Made by a program: the position numbers and the translations under genes. From the NCBI RefSeq assembly GCF_009711415.1, contig NZ_SMLZ01000115.1:1-64000 (forward strand): DNA of 64,000 bases, written 5' to 3'. Source of the DNA: Roseibium denhamense. Lineage in GTDB: Bacteria; Pseudomonadota; Alphaproteobacteria; Rhizobiales; Stappiaceae. The notes beneath the pieces are model-generated. The model made no database searches. It had not been told where the DNA came from and saw only the letters and a program-made list of their open reading frames with translations. Shown one piece after another: positions 52,609-62,900 of the stretch; within the stretch, counting starts at the first letter, position 1, and each line of letters begins with the position of its first letter.

Positions 52609-53778
52609 GTGGGGGCAGTTTTGGCGAAAAAGTCCATCGGGCCGGTGCGGCGGGAATTCGTGCCATGGGAAGATCCCGATCATCCGCCATTTATCGAATT
52701 CCGGAATGTTACCAAGAAGTTCGGGGATTTTACGGCGGTCAACAATCTCTCGCTGAAGATCTATGAGCGCGAATTTTTCGCCCTGCTCGGCGGTTCGGGC
52801 TGCGGTAAAACCACCTTGATGCGCATGCTAGCCGGATTCGAGACGCCGACCACAGGGCAGATCTTCCTGGATGGCCAGGACCTTGCCGGCATTCCGCCTT
52901 TCCGCCGCCCTTCCAACATGATGTTCCAGTCCTACGCCTTGTTCCCCCATATGAATGTGGAGAAGAACATCGCGTTCGGCCTCAAACAGGACAACATGCC
53001 GGCCGGTGAAATCGAGGCACGGGTGCAGGAGATGCTGCGCCTGACCAAGCTGGAACAGTTTGCCAAGCGCAAGCCGCACCAGCTGTCCGGCGGCCAGCGC
53101 CAGCGGGTGGCTCTTGCACGGTCCTTGGCAAAGCGCCCGAAGGTTCTGCTTCTGGACGAGCCTCTGGGAGCGCTTGACCGGAAACTGCGCGAAGAGACAC
53201 AGTTCGAGCTGATGGCGCTTCAGGAAGACCTGAAAATGACCTTCCTGATTGTGACGCACGATCAGGAAGAAGCGATGACGGTGGCCGACCGGATTGCGGT
53301 CATGGACAAGGGCGAACTGGTTCAGGTCGCGACCCCTGGCGAAATCTACGAGACGCCGAATTCAAGGTTCGTGGCGGACTTCATTGGCGATGTGAACCTG
53401 ATTGAAGCCAAGGTCATGGAGACCTCCGAAGCCGGAACGCGGCTGAAGGCCGGGATCGGCGGCTACGACATCGACACGGCACAGACAACCGATGCGTCTG
53501 CGGGCGACACGGTCTGGTATGCCATCCGCCCGGAAAAAGTGCGCATTCATCTTGGCGAACCGGGTGAGGGCACCGTCAATCAGGCGGGTGGGCTCGTCTG
53601 GGATATTGCCTATCTCGGCGACATGTCGGTGATCCATGCCAAGATCGGCGAGGGGGACCATGACGTTCTGAAGGCAACATTTGCCAACGTGTCCCGGATG
53701 GTCGAACAACCGATCACCTGGGATGACAAGGTCGTCCTGTCCTTTGACCGGGACGCCGGCGTGATCTTGAGGAGGTAA
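52609..53778 (+). CDS. potG: Polyamine ABC transporter ATP-binding protein (PotG-like)
   Basis: A 389-residue ATPase with the MalK-type C-terminal TOBE regulatory domain (about 290-385). Walker A GGSGCGKTT is near residues 63-71, the signature HQLSGGQRQRVALARS near 156-171, Walker B VLLLDEPLGALD near 179-190, and IVTHDQEEAMTVADRIA the switch histidine. The start is uncertain: GTG at 52609 or TTG at 52621 (MAKKSIGPV), the latter having GGGGG at a better distance. Second gene of potFGHI. Confidence 0.92.
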   Translation: MGAVLAKKSIGPVRREFVPWEDPDHPPFIEFRNVTKKFGDFTAVNNLSLKIYEREFFALLGGSGCGKTTLMRMLAGFETPTTGQIFLDGQDLAGIPPFRRPSNMMFQSYALFPHMNVEKNIAFGLKQDNMPAGEIEARVQEMLRLTKLEQFAKRKPHQLSGGQRQRVALARSLAKRPKVLLLDEPLGALDRKLREETQFELMALQEDLKMTFLIVTHDQEEAMTVADRIAVMDKGELVQVATPGEIYETPNSRFVADFIGDVNLIEAKVMETSEAGTRLKAGIGGYDIDTAQTTDASAGDTVWYAIRPEKVRIHLGEPGEGTVNQAGGLVWDIAYLGDMSVIHAKIGEGDHDVLKATFANVSRMVEQPITWDDKVVLSFDRDAGVILRR

Positions 53779-53785
53779 CGGCGGC

Positions 53786-54715
53786 ATGGATGAACCGGTG
53801 ACCCCGCCTTCGAAAAAACGCAGCCTTGGCAGCTGGGCCCTGATTGCCGTGCCTTATTTCTGGCTCGCACTATTCTTTCTGGTTCCCTTCCTGATCGTTT
53901 TCAAGATCTCGCTGTCTCAGATTGCAGTTGCGATCCCGCCATATACGCCGGCCTTCGATCTGTCGGCAGGCTGGCAGGCCTTCCGGGAGAGCCTCAGTGA
54001 GCTGTCACTGGAAAATTATGTGTGGCTGACCGAGGACGATCTTTACTGGAAGTCGTATCTCTCATCGGTGATCATCGCCGCCGTTTCTACCTTCATCACG
54101 CTTCTGGTCGGTTATCCGATTGCCTACGGCATGGCGCGCAGTCCAGCCGCCTGGCGGCCAACATTGCTGATGCTGGTGATCCTGCCGTTCTGGACGAGCT
54201 TCCTGATCCGTGTCTATGCGTGGATCGGCATCTTGAAAAACGAGGGATTGCTTAATCAGCTGCTGATGAGCCTGGGCCTGATCAGTGAGCCGCTGACGAT
54301 CCTGAACACCAACATCGCGGTTTATATCGGCATTGTTTATTCCTATCTGCCGTTTCTGGTTCTGCCGCTTTACGCCAGCTTAGAACGGCTCGACGGAAGT
54401 CTGCTGGAAGCGGCCGAGGATCTGGGCTGTCCGCCGTGGCAGGCCTTTTGGAAAATCACGTTGCCGCTGTCTTTGCCCGGTGTGATTGCAGGGTGTTTTC
54501 TGGTCTTCATTCCGGCGGTCGGCGAGTTCGTCATTCCGGATCTGCTTGGCGGCTCGAACACGCTCATGATCGGCAAGACCCTCTGGGTTGAGTTCTTCAA
54601 CAACCGGGACTGGCCCGTGTCGTCTGCGGTTGCCGTGATCCTGCTTCTGATCCTGGTGGTCCCGATCATCCTGTTCCAGAACCAGCAGCAAAAGATGCAG
54701 GAGCGGGACGGATGA
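53786..54715 (+). CDS. potH: Polyamine ABC transporter permease (PotH-like)
   Basis: A 309-residue inner-membrane permease with six transmembrane segments. SPAAWRPTLLMLVILPFWTS is family-typical, and EAAEDLGCPPWQAFWKITLP near 206-225 is the EAA loop that meets the ATPase. It starts 7 bp after potG; the GAGGAGG ribosome site lies at the potG stop. Its stop overlaps the potI ATG. Confidence 0.93.
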   Translation: MDEPVTPPSKKRSLGSWALIAVPYFWLALFFLVPFLIVFKISLSQIAVAIPPYTPAFDLSAGWQAFRESLSELSLENYVWLTEDDLYWKSYLSSVIIAAVSTFITLLVGYPIAYGMARSPAAWRPTLLMLVILPFWTSFLIRVYAWIGILKNEGLLNQLLMSLGLISEPLTILNTNIAVYIGIVYSYLPFLVLPLYASLERLDGSLLEAAEDLGCPPWQAFWKITLPLSLPGVIAGCFLVFIPAVGEFVIPDLLGGSNTLMIGKTLWVEFFNNRDWPVSSAVAVILLLILVVPIILFQNQQQKMQERDG

Positions 54716-55536
54716 CGCGCGGCCCTACCTGGTTCAATCTGACATCGCTCGTGCTCGGCTTTTCGTTCCTGTACCTGCCGATCGTGCTTCTGGTGATCTA
54801 TTCCTTCAACGAAAGCCGTCTGGTGACGGTCTGGGGCGGCTTCTCCACCAAGTGGTATGCCGCGCTTTTGGAAAACGATCAGCTTCTGGACGCGGCCTGG
54901 GTGACGCTCCGCGTTGCCTTTGTCTCGGCAAGCGTTGCCACGGTTCTGGGCACCATGGCGGCGCTGGTGCTGGTCCGGTCCGGACGGTTCCGGGGACGGT
55001 CCCTGTTCTCGGGCATGATCTTCGCGCCGCTGGTCATGCCGGAAGTCATCCTTGGCCTGTCGCTGCTGCTCTTGTTCGTTGCCATGGATCAGGCCCGCGG
55101 GTTCTGGACGGTGATGATCGCGCATACCACCTTTGCCATGTGTTATGTGGCCGTGGTCGTGCAGTCGCGTCTGGTCGGCTTTGACAAGTCGGTGGAAGAG
55201 GCGGCGGAGGATCTCGGCTGCCCGCCGGTGAAGACCTTCTTCCTGATCACCTTGCCGATCATTCTGCCGGGCGTGATCGCGGGCTGGATGCTGGCTTTCA
55301 CCCTCTCGCTCGATGATCTTGTAATCGCCAGCTTCACCACCGGGCCGGGGGCGACGACCTTGCCGATGAAGATCTACTCCCAGGTCCGCCTTGGGGTCAC
55401 GCCTGAGATCAACGCTGTCTGTACGATCCTCGTTGCCTTTGTGACCGTTGGGGTGATTGCCGCCTCGATTGTCTCGAAACGTCAGCAGGTCCAGCGGGAG
55501 CGGGATGAACGCGCGGCTTTCGGCGCAGAGGGATAA
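54712..55536 (+). CDS. potI: Polyamine ABC transporter permease (PotI-like)
   Basis: A 274-residue permease, partner of PotH. About six transmembrane segments are present, with the EAA loop EAAEDLGCPPVKTFFLITLP near 163-182 and the family segment FTLSLDDLVIASFTTGPGAT near 197-216. The ATG overlaps potH by 4 bp. It ends the operon and is convergent with the small membrane protein gene at 55548. Confidence 0.93.
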   Translation: MTRGPTWFNLTSLVLGFSFLYLPIVLLVIYSFNESRLVTVWGGFSTKWYAALLENDQLLDAAWVTLRVAFVSASVATVLGTMAALVLVRSGRFRGRSLFSGMIFAPLVMPEVILGLSLLLLFVAMDQARGFWTVMIAHTTFAMCYVAVVVQSRLVGFDKSVEEAAEDLGCPPVKTFFLITLPIILPGVIAGWMLAFTLSLDDLVIASFTTGPGATTLPMKIYSQVRLGVTPEINAVCTILVAFVTVGVIAASIVSKRQQVQRERDERAAFGAEG

Positions 55537-55547
55537 GTTCTGGAGTG

Positions 55548-55790
55548 TCAAGCCCTCGGCGGATTGAACAGGTAGATCACGATCCAAACGGGCACGACGA
55601 TGAAGGACCCCAGGATCATGTTCGGTACCGCCCAGTCCCAGAACTCCAGCAGGTAGATCCACAGCTCCAGCGGGCTGAGGCCGATTGAGCCGAGCACATC
55701 TTCTGCGGACACATTGATAAAGGACAGACCCGCGCCGACCAGCAGCGAAAAGGCGGCAATCTTGAAAAGGGTCCAGAAAAACGGATGCAC
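55548..55790 (-). CDS. Small membrane protein (DUF6460-like)
   Basis: An 80-residue protein with two transmembrane segments (about 8-25 and 58-76) joined by an amphipathic stretch. FKIAAFSLLVGAGLSFINVS and NMILGSFIVVPVWIVIYL resemble the alphaproteobacterial DUF6460 proteins, whose role is unknown. The start codon appears to be GTG at 55790, with a weak ribosome site. It is convergent with potI, 11 bp apart. Confidence 0.65.
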   Translation of the reverse strand: MHPFFWTLFKIAAFSLLVGAGLSFINVSAEDVLGSIGLSPLELWIYLLEFWDWAVPNMILGSFIVVPVWIVIYLFNPPRA

Positions 55791-56076
55791 GGGGCGTCAG
55801 GTCTCGCTGCGGGTTCAAGGGGTTTGGCCGGTTCGAACCGGGCACCAAACATTGAATTCTTATCATATCCGGACCGGTCTGAACCCGCGCTGGAGGCCGT
55901 TCCGGCCGGTTTTCCAGAGGCAATCGCGCGGGGGGGCTTGAGAATCCCTCGGGCTGCATCGGGAATGACTGTTCACTCATGTTTTTCGCTGCGATGCACC
56001 AAAGATCCCTTGACCGGGCGGGAGCAAGCAGCGAATGTGCCGGTCACGCATCCAGCGGTCTAAATGGGAGTGAAAC

Positions 56077-56772
56077 ATGAACAAAATTTATCCGGATGCG
56101 AAGGCGGCTTTGGACGGCCTGACCTTCGATGGCATGACTGTGATGGCAGGCGGCTTTGGCCTGTGCGGCATTCCGGAAAATCTGGTCGTGGCGCTCCGGG
56201 ATTCCGGCGCCAAGGACATCACCGCAGTCTCGAACAATGCCGGTGTTGACGACTTTGGCCTGGGGCTTTTGCTGCAGACACGCCAGATCAAGAAGATGGT
56301 CTCGTCCTATGTCGGCGAGAACGCCACATTTGAAAAACAGTATCTTAATGGCGAGCTGGAGCTGGAATTCAACCCGCAAGGCACCTTGGCCGAGCGCATC
56401 CGCGCGGGCGGCGCCGGCATTCCGGGCTTTTACACCAAGACCGGTGTCGGCACCCTGATTGCCGAGGGCAAGGAACACAAGGATTTCAACGGCGAAACCT
56501 ACATCATGGAAACCGGCCTGGTGGCCGACGTGTCGCTGGTCAAGGCCTGGAAGGCGGACAAGGAAGGCAACCTCGTCTACCGGAAAACCGCGCGCAACTT
56601 CAATCCGATGATGGCAACGGCCGGTAAGACCACCGTGGTCGAGGTCGAGGAGCTGGTGGAAATCGGGGATCTGGACCCGGACAACATCCACACCGCCGGT
56701 ATCTTTGTCGACCGGATCATCGTCGGCGATCACGAAAAACGCATCGAAAAGCGCACAACGCGCGCAGCCTGA
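56077..56772 (+). CDS. scoA: 3-oxoacid CoA-transferase subunit A
   Basis: A 231-residue alpha subunit of a class I CoA-transferase that moves CoA between succinyl- or acetyl-CoA and a 3-oxoacid such as acetoacetate. [18 protein letters not shown] near 20-37 is the conserved GxGGF-type loop, [16 protein letters not shown] follows near 49-64, and [20 protein letters not shown] lies near 97-116. Subunit B follows after 13 bp. Together they would open ketone-body or polyhydroxybutyrate breakdown. Confidence 0.93.
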   Translation: MNKIYPDAKAALDGLTFDGMTVMAGGFGLCGIPENLVVALRDSGAKDITAVSNNAGVDDFGLGLLLQTRQIKKMVSSYVGENATFEKQYLNGELELEFNPQGTLAERIRAGGAGIPGFYTKTGVGTLIAEGKEHKDFNGETYIMETGLVADVSLVKAWKADKEGNLVYRKTARNFNPMMATAGKTTVVEVEELVEIGDLDPDNIHTAGIFVDRIIVGDHEKRIEKRTTRAA

Positions 56773-56785
56773 GGGAGGATACATC

Positions 56786-57415
56786 ATGGCTTGGACACGT
56801 GATGACATGGCAAAACGCGCTGCGCAGGAACTGGAAGACGGTTTTTACGTCAACCTGGGCATCGGCATTCCGACACTTGTTTCCAACTACATTCCGGACG
56901 GTGTCCATGTGACGCTTCAGTCGGAAAACGGCATGCTCGGCATGGGCCCGTTCCCGACCGAGGACGAGGTGGATGCCGACCTGATCAACGCCGGCAAGCA
57001 GACCATCACCGAGCTGCCGCAAACCAGCTACTTCTCGTCCGCCGACAGCTTCGGCATGATCCGCGGCGGTCATATCGACCTGTCCATTCTGGGCGCGATG
57101 GAAGTGGCCGAAACAGGTGATCTCGCCAACTGGATGATCCCGGGCAAGATGGTCAAGGGCATGGGCGGCGCGATGGATCTCGTCGCTGGCGTGAAGCGCG
57201 TCGTGGTGATCATGGATCACACATCAAAGGCCGGTGATCCGAAGCTCCTGAAAGCCTGCAGCCTGCCGCTGACTGGGGTGAGCTGCGTGGACCGTGTCAT
57301 CACCAATCTTGGAGTGTTCGATGTGGTCGAGGGCGGCATGAAGGTGGTCGAACTGGCCCCGGACATCACCATGGAGATGGTCAAGGACCAGACCGAAGCA
57401 ACGCTCGTCGGTTAA
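56786..57415 (+). CDS. scoB: 3-oxoacid CoA-transferase subunit B
   Basis: A 209-residue beta subunit. The catalytic glutamate lies in [14 protein letters not shown] near 47-50 (the SENG motif), preceded by [31 protein letters not shown] and [14 protein letters not shown] are further signatures. The start at 56786 has a GAGGGAGG site; the open frame extends back into scoA. It closes the two-gene operon; a hairpin follows. Confidence 0.93.
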   Translation: MAWTRDDMAKRAAQELEDGFYVNLGIGIPTLVSNYIPDGVHVTLQSENGMLGMGPFPTEDEVDADLINAGKQTITELPQTSYFSSADSFGMIRGGHIDLSILGAMEVAETGDLANWMIPGKMVKGMGGAMDLVAGVKRVVVIMDHTSKAGDPKLLKACSLPLTGVSCVDRVITNLGVFDVVEGGMKVVELAPDITMEMVKDQTEATLVG

Positions 57416-57470
57416 GGGCCACCGCGTTTTTGTCCAAACACCCGGAGCCGGGTGACACCACACTGAAAGA

Positions 57471-57512
57471 TCAGCGGGCGGGAGACGGTAGATAGAAGCC
57501 GCCCGCTGATTT
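57471..57512 (+). terminator. Inverted repeat / terminator after scoB
   Basis: A perfect 11-bp stem TCAGCGGGCGG / CCGCCCGCTGA (57471-57481 and 57499-57509) with a 17-nt loop lies 55 bp after the scoB stop. Only TTTC follows, so efficiency is doubtful. Confidence 0.55.
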
Positions 57513-57654
57513 CATTGGCCCCGCTTGGCCGCTAGCGGCAACTTGGCGGGGTCCACATTTTCTACTCCGTGAAAATCAGGGTATATACGCAGTAACCACA
57601 ACTTGTTCTTGACGTAGCTGCATGCTGGGATTTGGCCATCGGGAGGTGGAAGTG

Positions 57655-57933
57655 ATGGTCCGAGGTGGCAGTAAAACTGATCAAGCGTATCGATCGCCGC
57701 ATGAGGATCTCTTGGTCAGATGTTTAATGCCCCGGGTCGCAAAAGAGCTGCAAAAGCGCTTTAAAGACAGACTGGACGACGCTCCGAAAGAAATTCAAGG
57801 CGCAGACCGGCAAACCATTGACACCGTGCCTCCGGTCAGGGTCTGCGTGCCCTATCCGGTGCTAGATCTCCTACCGGTCAACATCCCGGCCGCTTCTCCG
57901 TTAGCACCGCTCCGGCAGGCGTATCGCGCTTAA
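57655..57933 (+). CDS. Hypothetical protein
   Basis: A possible 92-residue soluble protein. The ATG at 57655 is preceded at good distance by GGGAGGTGG, a strong ribosome site. The product is basic and mixed (AKELQKRFKDRLDDAPKEIQ) with a proline-rich second half. No family is recognised. The third-position base use is less GC-biased than in the neighbours, so it may be a recent or foreign gene, or not a gene. Confidence 0.4.
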   Translation: MVRGGSKTDQAYRSPHEDLLVRCLMPRVAKELQKRFKDRLDDAPKEIQGADRQTIDTVPPVRVCVPYPVLDLLPVNIPAASPLAPLRQAYRA

Positions 57934-58055
57934 AATCTGGACCAGGGTCCGCCCCGGCCGGTTCCAGACACTTCTCCGGTTCGGCTCATGTTCCCGCTTT
58001 GAATTTCGTTCTGGTAGTTGCCTCACGTGTCAGAAGACATTCAACTCCCGCCCCA

Positions 58056-58676
58056 TCAGGAACGGATGGCCGCATGAAGGAAGTCCGTCAGACCGGCAAG
58101 CTTAGACGCTACGGTTGTTTTGCTTAAAACGGCGCGGAACGCGGCCGCTTCCACAAGTTCAATGATCATCTGCGCTGACGCATCCGGATCAAGACTGGTC
58201 CGGAAATCGCCATTGCTCATTCCTTGCCGGAGAACCGAGGCAAGTGCGGCGGTCAAATCCCTACGGTTGGCAACGAACAATTCTCCGATGTCCGGTTTTC
58301 GAATGGCCTCGCTGGTGAGCTCAATTGTCAAAATGACATTTTCCGGCTTGCCCAGATAGGCAGCATAGGCAGCCACAAAATCATCGATTGTCTTTGCGGG
58401 TGCATCAGAACCCGCAAGCAGGTCGAGAAACGGGGTGAGTTCAGCCCGTTCCAGTGCCGCGATTTCCGCAAGAACGTCGTGCTTGCCCGGAAAGTGATTG
58501 TACAGATTGCCCAGGCTCACACCGGCGCGTTTCGCGATGTCCCGGACCCCGGTCTGATGGTAGCCGTTCTCGATAAAACACAGCATGGCGGCGTCGAGGA
58601 TGGTCCGGCGGCGCTGGGCAACTGCCTTGTCACGTTTGGTTCCAGGGTCTGCCAGGTCTTTTGTCACGTTTCTCAC
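58056..58676 (-). CDS. TetR family regulator of the RND pump
   Basis: A 206-residue TetR-family repressor. The DNA-binding domain (about 20-66) shows RRTILDAAMLCFIENGYHQT and [20 protein letters not shown], the latter close to AcrR-type regulators. The C-terminal ligand domain is variable. It is divergent from the RND adaptor gene with a palindrome between, the standard layout for a drug-responsive efflux repressor. The inducer is unknown. Confidence 0.9.
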   Translation of the reverse strand: MRNVTKDLADPGTKRDKAVAQRRRTILDAAMLCFIENGYHQTGVRDIAKRAGVSLGNLYNHFPGKHDVLAEIAALERAELTPFLDLLAGSDAPAKTIDDFVAAYAAYLGKPENVILTIELTSEAIRKPDIGELFVANRRDLTAALASVLRQGMSNGDFRTSLDPDASAQMIIELVEAAAFRAVLSKTTVASKLAGLTDFLHAAIRS

Positions 58677-58684
58677 TCTTTACT

Positions 58685-58702
58685 TGAACGAACGAACGTT
58701 CA
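58685..58702. promoter_or_regulatory. Candidate TetR operator before RND genes
   Basis: TGAACGAACGAACGTTCA carries a perfect TGAACG...CGTTCA dyad, 8 bp before the TetR start codon in the TetR/RND divergent gap. TGAACG-type half-sites are common for AcrR-like repressors; binding is inferred. Confidence 0.65.
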
Positions 58703-58767
58703 TAATATATGTCACGGCGTGGGAGGCGCGAATATGCGCTTCTCGAGTTTGCGATACTAGGGCCGGA

Positions 58768-59913
58768 ATGAGCGACACATATATCCAAAAATCAGAGACG
58801 TCCGCGCGGCAATGGATCTGGATCATATTGTCAATTACCGTTTTGGGCGCAATCCTTTTGCTTGTTCTTGAGGCAGAAGACACAGCCAATGTAACAATTG
58901 AAGAGACGCCGCCGCCACGGCCTGTCGTCACAATTGTGGAAGTGGTGCCTGCCGACGCCGTTGCGAAGATATCTGCTTTTGCCGAACTCCGCCCCCGCTG
59001 GGATGCGGAAATCCGCGCCGCTGTGTCCGGACGGATTACAAAGGTCCATCCGGCCGCCCTGGCTGGCGAACGCGTCGCTGCGGGAACGCCCCTCTTTTCA
59101 ATCGATAAGAACCAGTACGAAACGGACGTGGCAGCCGCCGAGCTCAGGCTGGAGGAAGCCAAGCTGTCCCGCTGGCGGGCGCAAAATGCCGTCGCACTTG
59201 CCCGGCGCGACTATGCGCGGGCAGGTACTGAGCCGCCAAATGAGCTGGCGTTGCGGTTGCCTGAATTGCGCATAGCAGAGCGGCTGGTGGCATCGGCCGA
59301 GGCAGGCCTCAGATCCTCGCAACACCAGCTGGCAGACACGGACGTTGTTGCTCCGTTCTCCGGCTTTGTAACCCGCCGTATGGCAAGCCTTGGCCAGACG
59401 GTGACGGCCGGTGAGGGCCTCATTCACCTGTCTGACGATCATCAGTATGAGCTGATGGTGGAACTCAGCCAGACTGATTGGGCCTTGCTCGATCATCCGG
59501 TTGCCGGACAAGAAGCCGATATCCTCCACCGGGACGGAACACAGCTTGGTCAGGCGCGTGTCCGGCAGGGCGGTGGGTTTTTGGACCCGCAAACGCGGCA
59601 GCAGAGACTATTTCTCGATGTGATTGGGCCAAATGCCGCCCTGCTTGCCGGAGATTTTGTGCAGGCCGTGTTTCTGGGCCGGACCATTCCGGCCACGTTG
59701 ACGCTGCCTGAAACCGCGCTCACGCGGGAAGGGCATGTCTGGCTGGTGGACCCGGACGAACTGCTGGTGCGCACGACGCCGGAGATTTTGTTCCGCAGCG
59801 GTTCCAGCATCACGATTGCGGCAAACAGCACGGAGCCGAAGCGCATCGCGGTCACGCCGCTTGCGTCCTTTATGCCGGGCCAGCAGGTGTCCCCGCGGCC
59901 GGTGGAGGAGTAA
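58768..59913 (+). CDS. RND efflux periplasmic adaptor (membrane fusion protein)
   Basis: A 381-residue adaptor. One N-terminal membrane anchor (about 16-34) is followed by the lipoyl/hairpin region (AAVSGRITKVHPAALAGERV near 88-107, a helical hairpin near 125-185, then DTDVVAPFSGFVTRRMASLG near 191-210), a beta-barrel and a membrane-proximal domain. It links the RND pump to an outer-membrane channel. I chose the ATG at 58768 to start at MSDTYIQKSE; the frame is open to 58585. The adaptor stop and the pump ATG are 3 bp apart. Confidence 0.92.
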   Translation: MSDTYIQKSETSARQWIWIILSITVLGAILLLVLEAEDTANVTIEETPPPRPVVTIVEVVPADAVAKISAFAELRPRWDAEIRAAVSGRITKVHPAALAGERVAAGTPLFSIDKNQYETDVAAAELRLEEAKLSRWRAQNAVALARRDYARAGTEPPNELALRLPELRIAERLVASAEAGLRSSQHQLADTDVVAPFSGFVTRRMASLGQTVTAGEGLIHLSDDHQYELMVELSQTDWALLDHPVAGQEADILHRDGTQLGQARVRQGGGFLDPQTRQQRLFLDVIGPNAALLAGDFVQAVFLGRTIPATLTLPETALTREGHVWLVDPDELLVRTTPEILFRSGSSITIAANSTEPKRIAVTPLASFMPGQQVSPRPVEE

Positions 59914-59916
59914 GTG

Positions 59917-62900
59917 ATGCACGCACTTACCGGCTGGTTCATTCGCAACCCGGTTGCCGCCAATCTCCTGATGCTGCTGATCCTGTTTCTGGGGCTGCAA
60001 ACATTGTTCTCGATCCGGATCGAGGGGTTCCCGCGTGTGCCGCCGGAAACGGTGGACATCAGTGTCGAGTATCCGAACGCGACCGCCGAACAGGTCGACC
60101 AGCTGCTCACGCAGAAGATTGAACAGGGACTTGAGGGGCTGGAGGGCGTGCGCTCGATCACGTCGCAATCAACCAACGGCCTTGCCATCCTTTCTGTCCG
60201 CCGGGCAGGCGGCGAGGACCTGCAAGCGGTGCTGGACCGGGTGCGCTTGCGGATCGATGGCCTCACCGATCTGCCGGAACAGGCCCGCAGGCCGGTCATT
60301 GAGACGTCTGCCTTCGACTTCCCGGCTCTTTACGTGAACCTTTATGGCCAGGCGGACCCGGATACGTTGCGGACCTTGGCGCAAGGGCTGAAGGAAGAGC
60401 TGCTGGCGCGTGAAGAGCTGTCGCGGCTCAAGATTTGGGGGCTGTTGCCACGCAACTTGCGGATTGAAGTCGACCCGGACCGCCTACGGCAATTCGGGCT
60501 GACCGTCGCGGACGTAACCGATGCCATTCAGGCCAACTCGCTTGATTTCCAGGCGGGCCGTCTGCGGACGGAAGGAGGCACCATCTTCCTGAGGGCCGAT
60601 GACCGGGCGCTCTATGCACCGGGTTATGCGGCTTTACCAATCATCGAGAGGCCGGACGGGTCGCGCGTGCTGCTGGCCGACCTCGCGGTGATCGATGACG
60701 GCTTCGAGGAAGGAGATTTTCTGTTCCGGTTCAAGGGGCAGCCAACGGTCGGCATGGAGGTGCTGGTCGGGCAAAAAGAGAACCTTCTGGACATAAGCCG
60801 TGTCGTGCGTACGGTGGCGGCCGATTTCGAACCGCAGCTGCCCCGCGGAATTCATGTGGCAATCTGGGCCGACAGCGCCGGATACATCGCAGACCGGCTT
60901 GCGCTTCTGCGCTCAAACGGTGTGCAGGGGCTGCTTCTGGTCCTGCTAATGCTGTCCGTCTTTTTGAATGTCCGTCTTGCCTTATGGGTTGCCATGGGCA
61001 TTCCGGTTGCAATCGCAGGCGCTATTGCCGTTTCCGGATCGCGGTGGGCGGATTATTCGCTCAATGACGTCACCACCTTTGGTCTGATCATTGCGCTGGG
61101 CATTCTGGTCGATGATGCAGTCGTGGTCGGCGAAAGCGTTTTTGAAGAACGGAGCAGGACACCGGACCCCATCAAGGGCACTGAGGCCGGTGTGCAGCGT
61201 GTCGCCGTCGCCACCGTCTTTGGGGTGCTGACCACGATTGCAGCGTTTTACCCGATGCTTTTGATCGATAATCCCTTGGGCAAGGCGCTTGCCGGGTTCT
61301 CGGGCGTTGTCATTTTCGCGCTGATCTTCTCCCTGGTCGAAAGCAAGTTCATCCTCCCGGCCCATCTGGCCCAAACCCGCATCGACGCCGGACGGGCCCA
61401 CCTGCCCGCGCGGTGGTGGGGGGCTGTTCAAGATATTGCGCAATCCGGACTGACATGGGTCCGGGACGCGGTCTACCAGCCTGTTCTCATCTGGTCGGTG
61501 CGCCACCGGTATGCGGTTCTCGTTCTGTTTGTGGCCGCAGCCGTTGGGGGACTTGGCCTGATGATAAAGGGCAAGGTTCAAACGGTCTTTTTTCCCGAAG
61601 TTCCGGGGCAGGTCATCACGGTAAGCCTGGAAATGGACGCGCGTGCGCCCTTTGCGCTGACCCGCAGAAACATTGAACGGATCGAACAAGCCGGCCGCGA
61701 GCTGAATGCGGATCTCAAGCAACAGGCGGGTCTGGACAGGGCGCCGATCAGGACGTTTTTCACCATCATTGAAAGCGCAGCTGGTGCGCAGATTTATGCC
61801 GAACTCGGCCCGGTTTCCGAGCGGGAAGAGGTTGCCGTGCTTGATGTTGTCCGCCAGTGGCGGGAGCGTGCCGGTGCTGTGGAAGGGGCGACAGAACTTG
61901 AATTCAGCGGATCGGAGGCACTTGCGGGCGGCTTCCAGCTGAGACTGGTGTCGCGGGACACCGGGCTCTTGCGTCTTGCCAGCAATGAAATCCGCGCGTT
62001 TCTGTCCACGATCAAAGGCGTGTCCAACATTCGGGACAGCCTTGCAGGCGGTCAGCCTGAATTGAGGCTCCGCCTGCGGCCCGAAGCCCGCAATCTGGGC
62101 TTTACCGCTGAAACACTGGCCAGCCAGATCGGATACGGATTTGGAGGTGCAGAGGTTACACGGGTGCGCCGCGATGGGGCCGAAGTGCGGGTGGTCGTGC
62201 AAAATGCACAAGCCGCGCGCGACACGATCGATGACCTGATGCAAAGCCGTTTGCGCAGCAAGACAGGCGCCTGGGTGCCACTGAAAACTGTCGCCAGTGT
62301 CGAGGGCGCCTACGCGTCCGGCGCCGTGGTGCGCCGTGACGGCAAGCGCATGAACATCGTGTCCGCGTCCATAGACCGGGGCACCGCCGCTCCGGAAGAG
62401 GTGGCGCAGGCCGTGTTTGAAGACTTGGTTCCGCAGCTCTCGGTCAAATATCCCAGCGTAGACGTGATTGCCGGCGGAGAGCTGGAGGAGATGTTTGAAA
62501 TCCGCGGCGGCCTAGTCAAGGCCCTGATACTGTCAGCCGTGCTGATCTATGTCCTGATGGCCGTGCCTCTCAAGAGCTACTGGCAACCCCTGGTCATCCT
62601 CGTCATTGTGCCCTTCGGGTTTGTCGCGGCAGCTGCCGGGCACATGATCATCGGGGTGCCGCTGTCGCTCCTGTCCTTCTTTGGGATGCTCGCCCTCACC
62701 GGCGTCATCGTGAATGACAGCCTTGTCTTGATCACACGATACAATCAGGCACGGGCCGAAGGCGAATCCGTTCGCAAAGCCCTCCACACGGCGGGCACAA
62801 GGCGGTTCCGGGCCATTTTCCTGACCACCGCAACAACGGCGATCGGCTTGACACCACTTCTCTTGGAGACCTCCGAGCAGGCGCAATATCTGATCCCCGC

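Noticed and set aside
54370-55980. A 536-codon minus-strand frame opposite potH and potI
   Set aside because: The two permease genes and the small membrane gene explain this DNA; the long frame crosses three gene boundaries.
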